From assembly GCA_023396415.1 (NCBI GenBank), contig JAEWWJ010000035.1, forward strand, positions 1 to 41,961: 41,961 bases of DNA. The letters run 5' to 3'. The DNA is from Bacteroidota bacterium (GTDB lineage: Bacteria; Bacteroidota; Bacteroidia; Bacteroidales; F082). Below, one piece after another: positions 8,103-17,273 of the stretch. Within the stretch, counting starts at the first letter, position 1, and every line of letters starts with the position of its first letter. The notes under the pieces were generated by a model that saw only the letters and a list, made by a program, of their open reading frames with translations, did not search any database and had not been told where the DNA came from. Both the position numbers and the translations under genes were made by a program.

Positions 8103-9397
8103 GCCTCAGGCCTCTTCGGGTTTTGTTCGTCTAATGGGGTTGTAGGCGGTTTATATTCAGTTAAAATCAGTCGCAGCGAAGTGTCTTTCGAAACATAGTT
8201 CCAGGCCCAATTGATAAAGATAATCAGCTTGTTGCGCACACTTAAAATCAGCATCAGGTGAAGAAACATCCACACCAACCATGCAGGATAGCCTTTGAAC
8301 TTCACGAAAGGCAAATCAACCACGGCTTTGTTTCTGCCTATGGTGGCCATCGAGCCGAGATCCCTGTATGTGAAGTCTTTAGTAGCTTGTTTTTTTTGCA
8401 TGCGTTGGAGATTTCTACCCAAATTTTTAGCTTGATGGATAGCTACGTTGGCAACTTGCGGATGCCCGTTGGGATAATTTGGGGTTGACATCAAGGCAAG
8501 ATCGCCAACAGCAAAAATAGTTGTACTGCCTTCGACTAAATTGATGCGGTTCACTTTGATGCGGTTGCCTCGCATGAAAACTTCGGCAGGTAAACCTTCA
8601 ATTTTATTGGCTATCACACCGGCTGCCCAAATCACGGTTTTGGTTTGGATGCTCGCTCCATTGTTGAGTTCCAAGATGGTGCCATCGTAATTTTTCACGA
8701 TTGTTTCGGTGAGCAAATGAACGCCCATATTTTGCAAATATTTTTTTGAAGCCTGCTTGGCGGTTTCGCTCATACTGCCAAGTACATCTGCGCTACCTTC
8801 GACCAAAGTGATTTTAAAATGCGAAAAATCAATGCCGGTATAATCTCTGGGCAAAATGTTGTTTTTAATTTCGGCAAAAGCACCGGCAAGTTCAACGCCT
8901 GTAGGCCCGCCCCCCACAATTACCAAATTGAGTAACGCCTCTTTTTGCCCCTCGCTGGCCGAGATAATGTGCTCGAAAGTTTGCAAAATATGGTTGCGAA
9001 TGCGGATGGCATCGTAAGTTGTTTTGAGTGTAAAGGCATTGCGGGCTGTGGTTTTGTTGCCAAAAAAGTTGGTCGTGCAGCCCATGGCCAACACCAAATA
9101 ATCATACTTGAAACTTCCAATGGTTGTTTGAATGGTGTTTTGGCTGCTGTCAACAGCAAGCACTTCGGCCAATCGGATTTGAAGATGCGATTTTGATTTG
9201 AATACTTTTCGCAATGGAAACGAAATGCTCGACGGCTCCAGCTGCGAAGTGGCCACTTGGTATAAAAGCGGCTGAAATTGATGGTGGTTCACCTTATCAA
9301 TGAGTAAAATATCGAAGTCGCTTTTTTCTAATGATCTGATCAATTGTATGCCGGCAAAGCCGCCCCCAACAACAATTATTTTCTTCTTTTTTTCCAT
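8099..9397 (-). CDS. ndh: Type II NADH dehydrogenase (NDH-2), FAD-dependent
   Basis: Peripheral membrane flavoprotein that passes electrons from NADH to quinone without pumping protons. The 432 residues contain an N-terminal FAD-binding motif (VVGGGFAG, 10-16), HHQFQPLLYQVAT, a second Rossmann motif for NADH (IVGGGPTGVELAGAFAE), the AAGV segment, an FAD-contacting GDLA near the end, and a hydrophobic/amphipathic C-terminus (AWLVWMFLHLMLIL...) that probably anchors it to the membrane. ATG 9397 (MEKKKKIIVVGGG) is chosen; an in-frame start at 9490 would add 31 non-conserved residues. It is convergent with the amidase gene. Confidence 0.92.
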   Translation of the reverse strand: MEKKKKIIVVGGGFAGIQLIRSLEKSDFDILLIDKVNHHQFQPLLYQVATSQLEPSSISFPLRKVFKSKSHLQIRLAEVLAVDSSQNTIQTTIGSFKYDYLVLAMGCTTNFFGNKTTARNAFTLKTTYDAIRIRNHILQTFEHIISASEGQKEALLNLVIVGGGPTGVELAGAFAEIKNNILPRDYTGIDFSHFKITLVEGSADVLGSMSETAKQASKKYLQNMGVHLLTETIVKNYDGTILELNNGASIQTKTVIWAAGVIANKIEGLPAEVFMRGNRIKVNRINLVEGSTTIFAVGDLALMSTPNYPNGHPQVANVAIHQAKNLGRNLQRMQKKQATKDFTYRDLGSMATIGRNKAVVDLPFVKFKGYPAWLVWMFLHLMLILSVRNKLIIFINWAWNYVSKDTSLRLILTEYKPPTTPLDEQNPKRPEA

Positions 9398-9565
9398 TAT
9401 TAACGCTCTATTTGCATAAAATGTGCCCTTAAAAAAATTCATTTCACAATACCCAACGGACGGATGAATGAACCGATGCAGCAACCACACGCTTGATTTG
9501 CTTCTAACTTAATGCTTCAAGTGAAGGGCTATTTACATCTCTTTTTAAATGCAACAACATCAACA

Positions 9566-9573
9566 CAAAAGTA
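9566..9573 (-). promoter_or_regulatory. Candidate -7 element for ndh
   Basis: TACTTTTG on the minus strand, an exact match to TAnnTTTG, about 170 nt before the chosen ndh start. No TTG is at the expected distance, and a second copy at 9690-9697 is an alternative. Confidence 0.35.
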
Positions 9574-9752
9574 CAATCATAAAAGGATAAAAGAGTATTA
9601 AAATACCTTAATTCATTACTGAAAAACGCAAGTATGAAATGATGTAACGTTTTAAAATGTTATCAATGAGCTATTTATAAATCCACTTTCAAAAGTAGCA
9701 GAGGATAAAAGGATAAATTTGAAATTTTATTTTGCTACTATTTTCACTCAGG

Positions 9753-9784
9753 TTGACATAGATAAGTAACAATACTTACTTTTG
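9753..9784 (+). promoter_or_regulatory. Promoter of the hybrid histidine kinase gene
   Basis: TTG at 9753-9755 and TACTTTTG at 9777-9784, spaced 21 nt, fit the Bacteroidota sigma-factor pattern TTG-N19-21-TAnnTTTG. Transcription would begin about 18 nt before ATG 9809, which supports that start over the in-frame TTG at 9782. Confidence 0.7.
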
Positions 9785-9808
9785 AGGGTTGCATCCTTAT
9801 TTTCACAC

Positions 9809-11443
9809 ATGAAAGAGAACAAAACAGAACAAGCCCTTCGAGAGGAAATTGCGCGACAAAATGAAACAATTTCACAACTTCAGACACAACTTCACGAGTT
9901 GAGTCAGTCGTCGGAAAAGGAGTTGGAGCATCGTCTTGCGCTTACCATCAACAATATTCCCTTAGCCATTTTAAACACCGATAGGCATGGCTATATTACC
10001 GCGGCAAACCCAGCTTTTGTGCGTTTTTTTGATGTGCAGGCCGCCGAAATCGTTGACAAACAAAACATCAAATTTTTTGAACCTTTTCAAGATACCGATC
10101 TTCAAAATAAAATCAACCATCTGATTGATAATCAGATTAATTTTGATGTTGAACTGCCATATCCCGACAGCAAGAAGGAAACTTATTTCAGGTGTCGCGG
10201 GCTTGCAATCAAAAGCCGTTATACCGATGCCTTGGGTTTTCTTATCATCATTGGCGATGTAACAAAACGCAAAATTACCGAACACGAACTCATCAAAGCC
10301 TTGCAAAAAGCCGAGGAGTCGGATAAATTGAAGACTGCTTTTTTGGCCAATATGTCGCATGAGATACGCACCCCCATGAACCATATCATTGGTTTTACAG
10401 AGTTTATGAAAGACCTCAGCCTGCCAACACAAGAAAGAGAAGAGTATGCTGAAATAATTTCCGACAGCAGTCAGGTGTTGTTGCGTTTGATTGACGATAT
10501 CATTGACATCGCCAAAATTGAATCAGACCAAATGGACTTGCGCAAAAGTGTTTTTCTGCTGAATGACGTGCTGCAGTCGGTGTTTCGTGCTTTTGATAAT
10601 TTGCGCTCCCGCAAAGACAAGGCCCATATTCAGTTTATCTATTCCGTGCCCAACGAGAACAACATCATTTTTATGAAAACCGATGCGGTGCGGCTACAGC
10701 AAATTTTTAATAATCTGCTCAACAACGCTTTCAAGTTTACCCAACGCGGCCATGTTTCAATGGGTTACACCCTTAAAGACGATTCGGTTGTCTTTTTTGT
10801 CGAAGACAGCGGCGACGGCATTGCGGAAGATCAGGTTGAAAACATTTTCAAGCGATTCAGACAGATTGATTACAGCCTGACAAAAAAATATGGAGGAACG
10901 GGTTTGGGTTTGAGCATTGTAAAGGGTTTGGTAGAACTGCTTGAGGGAAAAATTGAAGTTGAATCAACGCTGGGAGTCGGAACCCGCTTTCAGTTCGAGA
11001 TTCCGGGTTTAATACAGCAAAGTGGGCCGCGCAGCAGCAAGCCCCACGCAAAAACCATGACTCATGATTGGTCGAACTACACCTTGCTGGTGGTTGAAGA
11101 CGAGCGCACCAACTACAACCTGCTGATGATCATGCTGCGGTCGAGCAAAGTGAACCTTATTTGGGCCAAAGACGGCGAAGAAGCCATTGAATTAATGGAA
11201 AAACATCAAAACGAAATTGATTTGGTCTTGATGGACATTAGGCTACCCCTCATCAATGGCTATGATGTGACTAAAATCATCAAAAAAATGAAACCCTCAG
11301 TGCCGGTTATCGCTCAAACAGCTTATGCCTTAGATGTTGAAATACAAATAGCCATAGAGGCCGGTTGCAGCGCTTATATCACAAAACCTATCGAACGTCA
11401 ACAGCTATTGGATACCATAATGGATTTTTTACCCTCGAAATAA
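9809..11443 (+). CDS. Soluble hybrid sensor histidine kinase / response regulator (PAS-HisKA-HATPase-REC)
   Basis: A 544-residue two-component protein without membrane segments, so it probably senses a cytoplasmic signal. Residues 1-45 form a coiled coil. About 46-155 is a PAS domain (NNIPLAILNTDRHGYITAANPAF). HisKA follows, with phosphoacceptor His184 in FLANMSHEIRTPM. The HATPase domain has the N box FNNLLNNAFKFT and the G boxes DSGDGIA and GGTGLGLSIVKGL. About 420-544 is a receiver domain with acidic residues VVEDE, phospho-site Asp476 in LVLMDIRLP, and the conserved Lys in YITKP. No DNA-binding output is attached, and no partner regulator lies next to it, so the target is unknown. Confidence 0.93.
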   Translation: MKENKTEQALREEIARQNETISQLQTQLHELSQSSEKELEHRLALTINNIPLAILNTDRHGYITAANPAFVRFFDVQAAEIVDKQNIKFFEPFQDTDLQNKINHLIDNQINFDVELPYPDSKKETYFRCRGLAIKSRYTDALGFLIIIGDVTKRKITEHELIKALQKAEESDKLKTAFLANMSHEIRTPMNHIIGFTEFMKDLSLPTQEREEYAEIISDSSQVLLRLIDDIIDIAKIESDQMDLRKSVFLLNDVLQSVFRAFDNLRSRKDKAHIQFIYSVPNENNIIFMKTDAVRLQQIFNNLLNNAFKFTQRGHVSMGYTLKDDSVVFFVEDSGDGIAEDQVENIFKRFRQIDYSLTKKYGGTGLGLSIVKGLVELLEGKIEVESTLGVGTRFQFEIPGLIQQSGPRSSKPHAKTMTHDWSNYTLLVVEDERTNYNLLMIMLRSSKVNLIWAKDGEEAIELMEKHQNEIDLVLMDIRLPLINGYDVTKIIKKMKPSVPVIAQTAYALDVEIQIAIEAGCSAYITKPIERQQLLDTIMDFLPSK

Positions 11444-11469
11444 AGTATGTAATGGCTGTTGCACGATGC

Positions 11470-11497
11470 CTCTACGATGGAAAAAACCATCATAGAG
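11470..11497. repeat. Imperfect inverted repeat after the histidine kinase gene
   Basis: CTCTACGATGG (11470-11480), loop AAAAAA, then CCATCATAGAG (11487-11497): an 11-bp stem with one C/A mismatch. There is no T-run after it, so it is not a standard terminator, but it could still protect or end the kinase transcript. Confidence 0.45.
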
Positions 11498-11587
11498 TTA
11501 CAAAACATACAGTATAAAACGGGTATAAAGAAAATAATTGGTGGCATCATTTAAATTTTGTTTATTTGTTCACCAAAAATTACCATT

Positions 11588-12934
11588 ATGACCCTGAAAA
11601 GAAACATTTTAACCGTTCTATTGCTGCTTGGTTTGGCACTCTCACTTCAAGCCCAAGACAAAGATACGACAGCATCAAAACGCATCAAAACCGGCTGGAA
11701 CTTCGGGGCATTGCCTGCCGTTTCATTCAACACCGACTTAGGTTTTCAATACGGTGCATTGGTGAATTTCTTTTACTATGGCGATGGCTCCACCTACCCA
11801 AAATACCTCCATTCGCTTTACGGCGAGGTGTCGCGCTACACCAAAGGCAGTGGCATCAACCGATTTTTTTACGACTCTGAGCATCTTATTCCCGGCATCA
11901 GGGTAACTTCCGACATTAGTTTTCTTACCGAAAAAGCCCTCGATTTTTATGGCTTCAACGGTTATGAAAGTGTTTTTAATGAAGCCTGGTCTGACGACCA
12001 AAGCCTAGATTATGTGTCGCGGATGTTTTACCGCCACGAACGAAAAATGTTCAGGCTGATGACCGATTTTCAAGGCAAGCTCAACCTTGCCAACCTGCGC
12101 TGGGTGGCAGGCTTTGGCATTTTGCATAACGAAATAGCCCCTGTTGATATCGAATCGTTGAATAAAGGCAAAGACGAGGCCGATAAGCTACCCGATGTTC
12201 CGGGCTTGTACGACAAGTATGTGGAATGGGGTCTGATTGACGAAAACGAGAAAAACGGCGGTTGGTCCAACTACTTGAAATTAGGCTTGGTTTACGACTC
12301 CCGCGATTTTGAACCCAATCCTATGAAAGGTATTTGGAGCGAAGTGGTGGTGTTTGCTGCACCCGGTTTTCTGGGCAACGGCGATTATGGCTTTGCAAAA
12401 ATTTCGGCCACACACCGTCAATATTTCACTTTGGTGAATGACGTGCTCTCGTTTGTTTACCGCCTCAATTACCAAGGCACCATTGGCGGAAACGTACCTT
12501 TTTATATGCAGCCCTATATGATCAACTCTTTCAGTAACTCCTCTAACACCGATGGCCTGGGCGGTTCAAAAACTTTGCGAGGCGTGATGCGCAATAGGGT
12601 TGTGGGCGATGGCTTTGCTTTTGGAAATGCCGAATTTCGTTGGAAATTTCTAAAAGGTGAAGTGTGGAAGCAAAATGTGTACTTGGGCTTGAATGCCTTT
12701 GTAGATGCCGGTCAGGTGCTTCAAAAAGTTGAACTTAATAAGGCCAACATTCCACTTTCGGTGATTCAAAGCAATTATTTTCTCGATGGCGAAGAGGGGC
12801 TACATACCACTTTTGGCATGGGTTTGCGCGTAGTTTTAAACGAGAATTTTATCGTTGCTTTTGACTATGGTCGCCCCTTCGATAAGCGAGATGGCGGCGG
12901 AGGAATCTATATCGGATTGAACTATTTATTTTAA
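11588..12934 (+). CDS. Omp85/BamA-superfamily outer-membrane barrel (surface antigen D15-like)
   Basis: A 448-residue protein with signal peptide MTLKRNILTVLLLLGLALSLQAQ. The mature part begins GWNFGALPAVSFNTDLGFQYG, typical of the short Bacteroidota BamA/TamA-like barrels that lack POTRA domains. Repeated aromatic strands follow, including LGLVYDSRDFEPNPMKGIW, a hallmark of Omp85 barrels, then SKTLRGVMRNRVVGDGFAFGNAEFRWKF, which resembles the conserved R-G-F/Y loop region. It ends in a terminal Phe (YIGLNYLF), the usual outer-membrane assembly signal. ATG 11588 is chosen over an in-frame ATG at 11558 because the signal peptide begins there. The cargo or role is unknown. Confidence 0.82.
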   Translation: MTLKRNILTVLLLLGLALSLQAQDKDTTASKRIKTGWNFGALPAVSFNTDLGFQYGALVNFFYYGDGSTYPKYLHSLYGEVSRYTKGSGINRFFYDSEHLIPGIRVTSDISFLTEKALDFYGFNGYESVFNEAWSDDQSLDYVSRMFYRHERKMFRLMTDFQGKLNLANLRWVAGFGILHNEIAPVDIESLNKGKDEADKLPDVPGLYDKYVEWGLIDENEKNGGWSNYLKLGLVYDSRDFEPNPMKGIWSEVVVFAAPGFLGNGDYGFAKISATHRQYFTLVNDVLSFVYRLNYQGTIGGNVPFYMQPYMINSFSNSSNTDGLGGSKTLRGVMRNRVVGDGFAFGNAEFRWKFLKGEVWKQNVYLGLNAFVDAGQVLQKVELNKANIPLSVIQSNYFLDGEEGLHTTFGMGLRVVLNENFIVAFDYGRPFDKRDGGGGIYIGLNYLF

Positions 12935-12936
12935 GA

Positions 12937-12972
12937 AAAAACAGCTCTAATTGATGTTTTCAACTGTTTTTA
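12937..12972 (+). terminator. Weak terminator-like hairpin after the Omp85-like gene
   Basis: AAAAACAG (12937-12944) pairs with CTGTTTTT (12964-12971) across a 19-nt loop. It begins just after the stop at 12934. The stem is A/T-rich, so strength is uncertain. Confidence 0.4.
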
Positions 12973-13030
12973 CAATGGCAAACGGCACCGAGAAACAAAC
13001 GGAAAAGTTCGCTTGGTATATTTAAAGTAC

Positions 13031-13038
13031 TACTTTTG
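13031..13038 (+). promoter_or_regulatory. -7 promoter element for topA
   Basis: TACTTTTG matches TAnnTTTG exactly, 50 nt before the topA start. The upstream TTG element is not clear. Confidence 0.5.
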
Positions 13039-13088
13039 CAGGGTTTTTTTCTTGAAAAATAATTTCCAATTAGCTAAAGATACCCCTG

Positions 13089-15413
13089 ATGTCGAAAAAC
13101 CTTGTTATTGTTGAATCACCCGCCAAAGCCAAAACCATCGAAGGTTTTCTGGGCAAGGATTTCCTTGTCAAATCAAGCTATGGGCATGTGATGGACCTAA
13201 GTAAAACCCAAATTGGTGTTGATGTAGAAAACGGTTTTGAGCCGCAATATGAAATTTCTCCTGACAAGAAAAAACTTGTTGCCGAATTAAAAAAAGCAGC
13301 AAAAGCAGCCGAAATGGTTTGGTTGGCATCGGATGAAGACCGTGAAGGAGAAGCCATTTCTTGGCACTTGTTCAAGGCCCTCGACTTGAAAGAAGAGAAA
13401 ACAAAACGTATTGTTTTCCATGAGATTACCAAACAAGCTATCACCAAAGCCATTGAAAACCCACGCCAGATTGACACCCATTTGGTAGCTGCCCAGCAAG
13501 CCCGCCGTGTGCTCGACCGCTTGGTAGGCTACGAACTTTCGCCCCTGTTGTGGAAAAAAGTAAAACCCGCGCTTTCGGCTGGTAGAGTTCAGTCGGTAGC
13601 CGTTCGGCTGATCGTCGAAAGAGAAGAAGAAATACGCAATTTCCAAAGCTCATCGGCCTACCGTGTCACGGTTCAATTTAATGCCCTCATCAACGATCAA
13701 CAGCATTTGATCGAAGCCGAACTGCCTGAGCGTTTTGATACCCATGAAAAGGCTCTGGCTTTCGTGAAATCGTGCATCGGCGCCAGCTATCAGGTGGAAA
13801 AGGTCGAAAAAAAACCAGCTAAAAAAACACCCGCACCTCCTTTTACAACTTCCACCCTACAGCAGGAAGCAAGCCGGAAGCTCGGTTTTTCGGTGGCCAA
13901 TACCATGCGTGTAGCCCAGCATCTTTATGAATCAGGAAAAATCACCTATATGCGTACCGATTCGGTGAACCTTTCCGATTTGGCGCTCACGATGGCTAAA
14001 AAAGAAATTACCGAACGTTATGGTGCCAAATTTGTAAAAACACGCCGCTACGCCACCAAAACCAAAGGAGCACAAGAAGCTCACGAAGCCATTCGTCCGG
14101 CCTATCTCGATCAACCTACCGTTTCAGGAACAGCAGAAGAAAAAAGACTTTACGACCTCATATGGAAACGGACCATTGCATCGCAAATGGCTGATGCTGA
14201 GTTGGAACGAACCGTAATAGACATCAAAATTTCGACCAACAACCATCTTTTTGTCGCCCAAGGCGAAGTCATCCTCTTTGACGGTTTTCTAAAAGTATAT
14301 CTCGAAGACACCGACGATGAAAACGGAGAAGCCACCAAAGGTTTATTGCCTCCTTTAACCAAAGGATTGCCACTGCAAATGACCGAAATGTTAGCTACTG
14401 AGCGTTTTGCACGTCATGCCGCCCGATATACTGAGGCCAGCTTGGTAAAAAAAATGGAAGAACTGGGCATTGGCCGCCCCTCTACCTTCGCACCTACCAT
14501 CTCAACCATTCAGAAAAGAGAATATGTGGTCAAGGAAGACCGTCCGGGAGTAAAAAGGAACTACCAAATCATTAAAATGGTCAACGACCAAATCAAGGAA
14601 AAAAAAGAGACCGAAAATACCGGCCAAGAAAAGGCGAAACTTTTTCCAACCGACATAGGTACGCTGGTGAATAAATTTCTTGTTCAGCATTTCGAGAATA
14701 TTATTGATTACAACTTCACCGCAAACGTTGAAAAAGAATTCGATGAAATTGCCGAAGGGCGAACGGTTTGGAACCAAATGATCAAAGATTTTTACACCTC
14801 TTTTCACCAACAAATAAAGGATACTACCGAAAATGCCGGAAAGTTTTCAGGCGAAAAAAAATTAGGAATTGATCCGGCCAGTGGAAAAAATGTGTTTGTG
14901 AAGGTGGGGCGTTTTGGCCCGATGATACAAATCGGCGATACCGAATCGGAAGACAAACCCCGCTTTGCAGGTCTGCGCAAAGACCAAGGGATGGAAGACA
15001 TTACCCTCGAAGAAGCCCTTAAACTGTTCGACTACCCTAGACTGGTGGGTACTTATGAAGAAAAAGACGTGACTGTTGCTATTGGTCGCTTTGGCCCGTA
15101 TGTGAAACACAACAGTGCCTTTTACAGTCTTCAAAAAACCGATGACCCCGCCGACATCAGCCTCGAGCGTGCCATCGAACTGATTACCACAAAGCGCGAA
15201 AAAGTTGCCCAAAGCTTGATCCAAGAGTTTGAAAAAGAACCCGATTTGAAAGTCTTGAATGGCCGCTATGGCCCATACATCACCTACAAAAAGAAAAATT
15301 TTAAAATCCCTAAGGATACTGATGCCACCACGCTCACACTCGAAGACTGTTTAAAGATCGTCGAAAACCCTGATAACACCCCAAAAAAACGCTTTGTAAA
15401 AAGAAAAAGCTAA
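13089..15413 (+). CDS. topA: DNA topoisomerase I (type IA)
   Basis: Relaxes negatively supercoiled DNA by transient single-strand cleavage. The 774-residue protein starts with the TOPRIM domain (KNLVIVESPAKAKTIEGFLG; acidic DxDxE-type motif in ASDEDREGEAISWHL). The catalytic tyrosine is Tyr287 in SGKITYMRTDSVNLS. EAHEAIRPA and ELGIGRPSTFAPTISTIQKREYV are conserved family segments. Instead of zinc fingers, the C-terminus (about 600-774) carries repeated GRFGP/GRYGPY modules (VKVGRFGPMIQ, VAIGRFGPYVKH, LNGRYGPYITY) as in Bacteroidota TopA, ending in a basic tail. Confidence 0.97.
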   Translation: MSKNLVIVESPAKAKTIEGFLGKDFLVKSSYGHVMDLSKTQIGVDVENGFEPQYEISPDKKKLVAELKKAAKAAEMVWLASDEDREGEAISWHLFKALDLKEEKTKRIVFHEITKQAITKAIENPRQIDTHLVAAQQARRVLDRLVGYELSPLLWKKVKPALSAGRVQSVAVRLIVEREEEIRNFQSSSAYRVTVQFNALINDQQHLIEAELPERFDTHEKALAFVKSCIGASYQVEKVEKKPAKKTPAPPFTTSTLQQEASRKLGFSVANTMRVAQHLYESGKITYMRTDSVNLSDLALTMAKKEITERYGAKFVKTRRYATKTKGAQEAHEAIRPAYLDQPTVSGTAEEKRLYDLIWKRTIASQMADAELERTVIDIKISTNNHLFVAQGEVILFDGFLKVYLEDTDDENGEATKGLLPPLTKGLPLQMTEMLATERFARHAARYTEASLVKKMEELGIGRPSTFAPTISTIQKREYVVKEDRPGVKRNYQIIKMVNDQIKEKKETENTGQEKAKLFPTDIGTLVNKFLVQHFENIIDYNFTANVEKEFDEIAEGRTVWNQMIKDFYTSFHQQIKDTTENAGKFSGEKKLGIDPASGKNVFVKVGRFGPMIQIGDTESEDKPRFAGLRKDQGMEDITLEEALKLFDYPRLVGTYEEKDVTVAIGRFGPYVKHNSAFYSLQKTDDPADISLERAIELITTKREKVAQSLIQEFEKEPDLKVLNGRYGPYITYKKKNFKIPKDTDATTLTLEDCLKIVENPDNTPKKRFVKRKS

Positions 15414-15470
15414 CAATGTTCAGCAGTTTTCACGACTTTTTTCATCACCTGAATCAAAAAACAACACAGC

Positions 15471-16652
15471 ATGGAAATTAAAATGTTTCTCGATCCGCTT
15501 GACCTCAACCTCATTCATGCGGCCAGGGTGCGACCGGGTCAGCAGCGCATGGGCGAAAAAATGCAGGTGTATGCCAACAAGGCACATTTTCCCGATCTCG
15601 AAAAGGTGAAAGTGGCCATTTTGGGCGTAAACGAAGAGCGTTGTGCTGTTGAAAATGAAGGCTGTAGTCTGGCTCCCAACCACGTGCGAGCGCCTTTTTA
15701 CAACCTTTTTCATCATTGGCCCGCACTCGAAGTGGCCGATCTGGGCAATATAAGGGCAGGCCACAGCGTGGACGACACCTATTTTGCCCTCAATCAAGTA
15801 ATGGCGGCCTTGTTGCAACAAAACATTATTCCGGTGGTCATCGGTGGAAGTCAAGACCTTACTTATGCCATGTATCAGGCCTACGAAAACCTCCGTCAGT
15901 TGGTCAATATTGTTGCTGTTGATGCCATTTTAGACCTTGGACAGGAAGAGGAAGAATTTAATGCCCAATCCTACTTGAGCAAAATCATTCTGCACAAACC
16001 CAACTATCTTTTTAATTATACCAATCTCGGCTATCAAACCTATTATGTTGATTCAATGGCCGTTGACCTGATGAAAAATCTCTATTTCGATGTGTATCGC
16101 CTCGGTACGGTAAGGGCACAAATGGAACAATCTGAGCCTGTGATGCGCAATGCCGACCTCCTGACCTTCGATATTTCGGCCGTCAGGGCTGCCGATGCGC
16201 CCGGAAATGCAAATGCTGGAGCCAACGGCTTCACCGGAGAGGAAGCCTGCCGTTTGCTGCGATATGCCGGACTTAGCGACAAGCTTTCGGCTGTTGGTTT
16301 TTTTGAGTTCAACCCCGTGCTCGACCGTCAAGGTCTTACTGCCGAACTGATTGCCCAAATGATTTGGTATTTCGTTGATGGTGTTGCAAACCGGATGGGC
16401 GATATTCCTGAAAAAAACAATACCGATTTTGCTCGCTATACCGTTCGTATTGAAGGACATAGCGAAGATGTGATTTTCTTACGAAGTAAACTTACCGATC
16501 GCTGGTGGATTGACCTCAGCATGGGCGGTGGCCCGGGCAGAGAAAAATATGAGAAACACCAGTATGTGCCATGCACCAAAGAGGATTATGAGCTGGCACT
16601 TCAAGACGAAATCCCCGATCGCTGGTGGCAGTTTTATCAGAAATTTATGTGA
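15471..16652 (+). CDS. Arginase/formimidoylglutamase-fold protein with degenerate metal site
   Basis: A 393-residue ureohydrolase-superfamily protein, usually annotated as formimidoylglutamase in Bacteroidota. The fold markers are present, but the binuclear manganese site is broken. The GGxHS-type motif reads GGSQD (Gln128 in place of His). The DAHxD motif reads DAILD (Ile153 in place of His, Asp151 and Asp155 kept). The SxDxD motif reads TFDIS (Asp234 kept, Ser236 in place of Asp). The C-terminal 80 residues (RIEGHSEDVIFLRSKLTDRWW...) extend beyond a normal arginase. I infer it is not an active hydrolase. No histidine-degradation genes are nearby. It lies 57 nt after topA, so they may be co-transcribed. 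Confidence 0.8.
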   Translation: MEIKMFLDPLDLNLIHAARVRPGQQRMGEKMQVYANKAHFPDLEKVKVAILGVNEERCAVENEGCSLAPNHVRAPFYNLFHHWPALEVADLGNIRAGHSVDDTYFALNQVMAALLQQNIIPVVIGGSQDLTYAMYQAYENLRQLVNIVAVDAILDLGQEEEEFNAQSYLSKIILHKPNYLFNYTNLGYQTYYVDSMAVDLMKNLYFDVYRLGTVRAQMEQSEPVMRNADLLTFDISAVRAADAPGNANAGANGFTGEEACRLLRYAGLSDKLSAVGFFEFNPVLDRQGLTAELIAQMIWYFVDGVANRMGDIPEKNNTDFARYTVRIEGHSEDVIFLRSKLTDRWWIDLSMGGGPGREKYEKHQYVPCTKEDYELALQDEIPDRWWQFYQKFM

Positions 16653-16812
16653 TGACCCGCAATCAATGGCACAAAAATTAAAACTTATTTGGCATTTATA
16701 GAGCGTATTTTTTTCAAAGGCAATCGTTTAAAAGCGAACTGCCCATTTTAGTAGGTGAACCATTGGCACTTTATTTTTTCATCTTTTTGAAGTTCAATAT
16801 CGCTAAGCTTCT

Positions 16813-16820
16813 TACCTTTG
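16813..16820 (+). promoter_or_regulatory. -7 promoter element for the DUF2007 gene
   Basis: TACCTTTG matches TAnnTTTG, with TTG at 16787-16789 (23-nt gap, slightly long). The start codon is 55 nt downstream. Confidence 0.5.
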
Positions 16821-16875
16821 TCTTGAAGAGATAAGCAAACAGCTCCCTTGAAACCCTCAAAAACCCCAAAGTACC

Positions 16876-17112
16876 ATGACACCTGAAAACGACCTTGTCA
16901 AAATTTACACCGGACGCGACGTGCTGGTTCATATCCTTCAGGATGAGCTTGAAAGCGCAGGCATCGGCTCCATGATTAGAGATGATTTTTACGCAGGAGC
17001 TTTGGCCGGCTTTGGTGGAACTCCCGATGTGGTAGATTTATTTGTGTTGACAGAAAACGAAAATGCAGCGCGACCTATCGTTGAGGCCTTTATCGCCAAC
17101 AACCAAGATTAA
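16876..17112 (+). CDS. DUF2007-family small protein
   Basis: A 78-residue acidic protein without signal or membrane segment. It has the compact alpha/beta DUF2007 pattern: KIYTGRDVLVHILQDELESAGIGSMIRDD, then PDVVDLFVLTENENAARPIVEAF. The domain is sometimes described as a putative signal-transducing or PII-like fold, but its function is not established. It stands alone between an upstream promoter and the TolC-type gene. Confidence 0.8.
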   Translation: MTPENDLVKIYTGRDVLVHILQDELESAGIGSMIRDDFYAGALAGFGGTPDVVDLFVLTENENAARPIVEAFIANNQD

Positions 17113-17241
17113 TGTGCGTCCTGCTGAGATCACAAAAATTTCGAGTAAATAATCGGTCTTGTTATTCTACGTCAACGCGCTTTGAGGTTGGTGCGCGCAT
17201 TTAACCTTTTTTCAAACAATAAAAGCCAACAAGAACTGTTG

Positions 17242-17249
17242 TATTTTTG
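17242..17249 (+). promoter_or_regulatory. -7 promoter element for the TolC-family gene
   Basis: TATTTTTG matches TAnnTTTG, 24 nt before ATG 17274. This spacing supports 17274 over the in-frame ATG at 17247. Confidence 0.5.
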
Positions 17250-17273
17250 AAAATTATTCTGAAAGAAACAAAC

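Larger units (their letters stand above)
9398..9808. other. Intergenic region with divergent promoters (ndh / histidine kinase)
   Basis: About 410 AT-rich bases with no supported gene. It holds -7-like motifs on both strands: TACTTTTG on the minus strand at 9566-9573 (toward ndh, leader about 160 nt) and again at 9690-9697, and on the + strand TTG-N21-TACTTTTG at 9753-9784. I see no hairpin or conserved leader motif. Confidence 0.6.
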
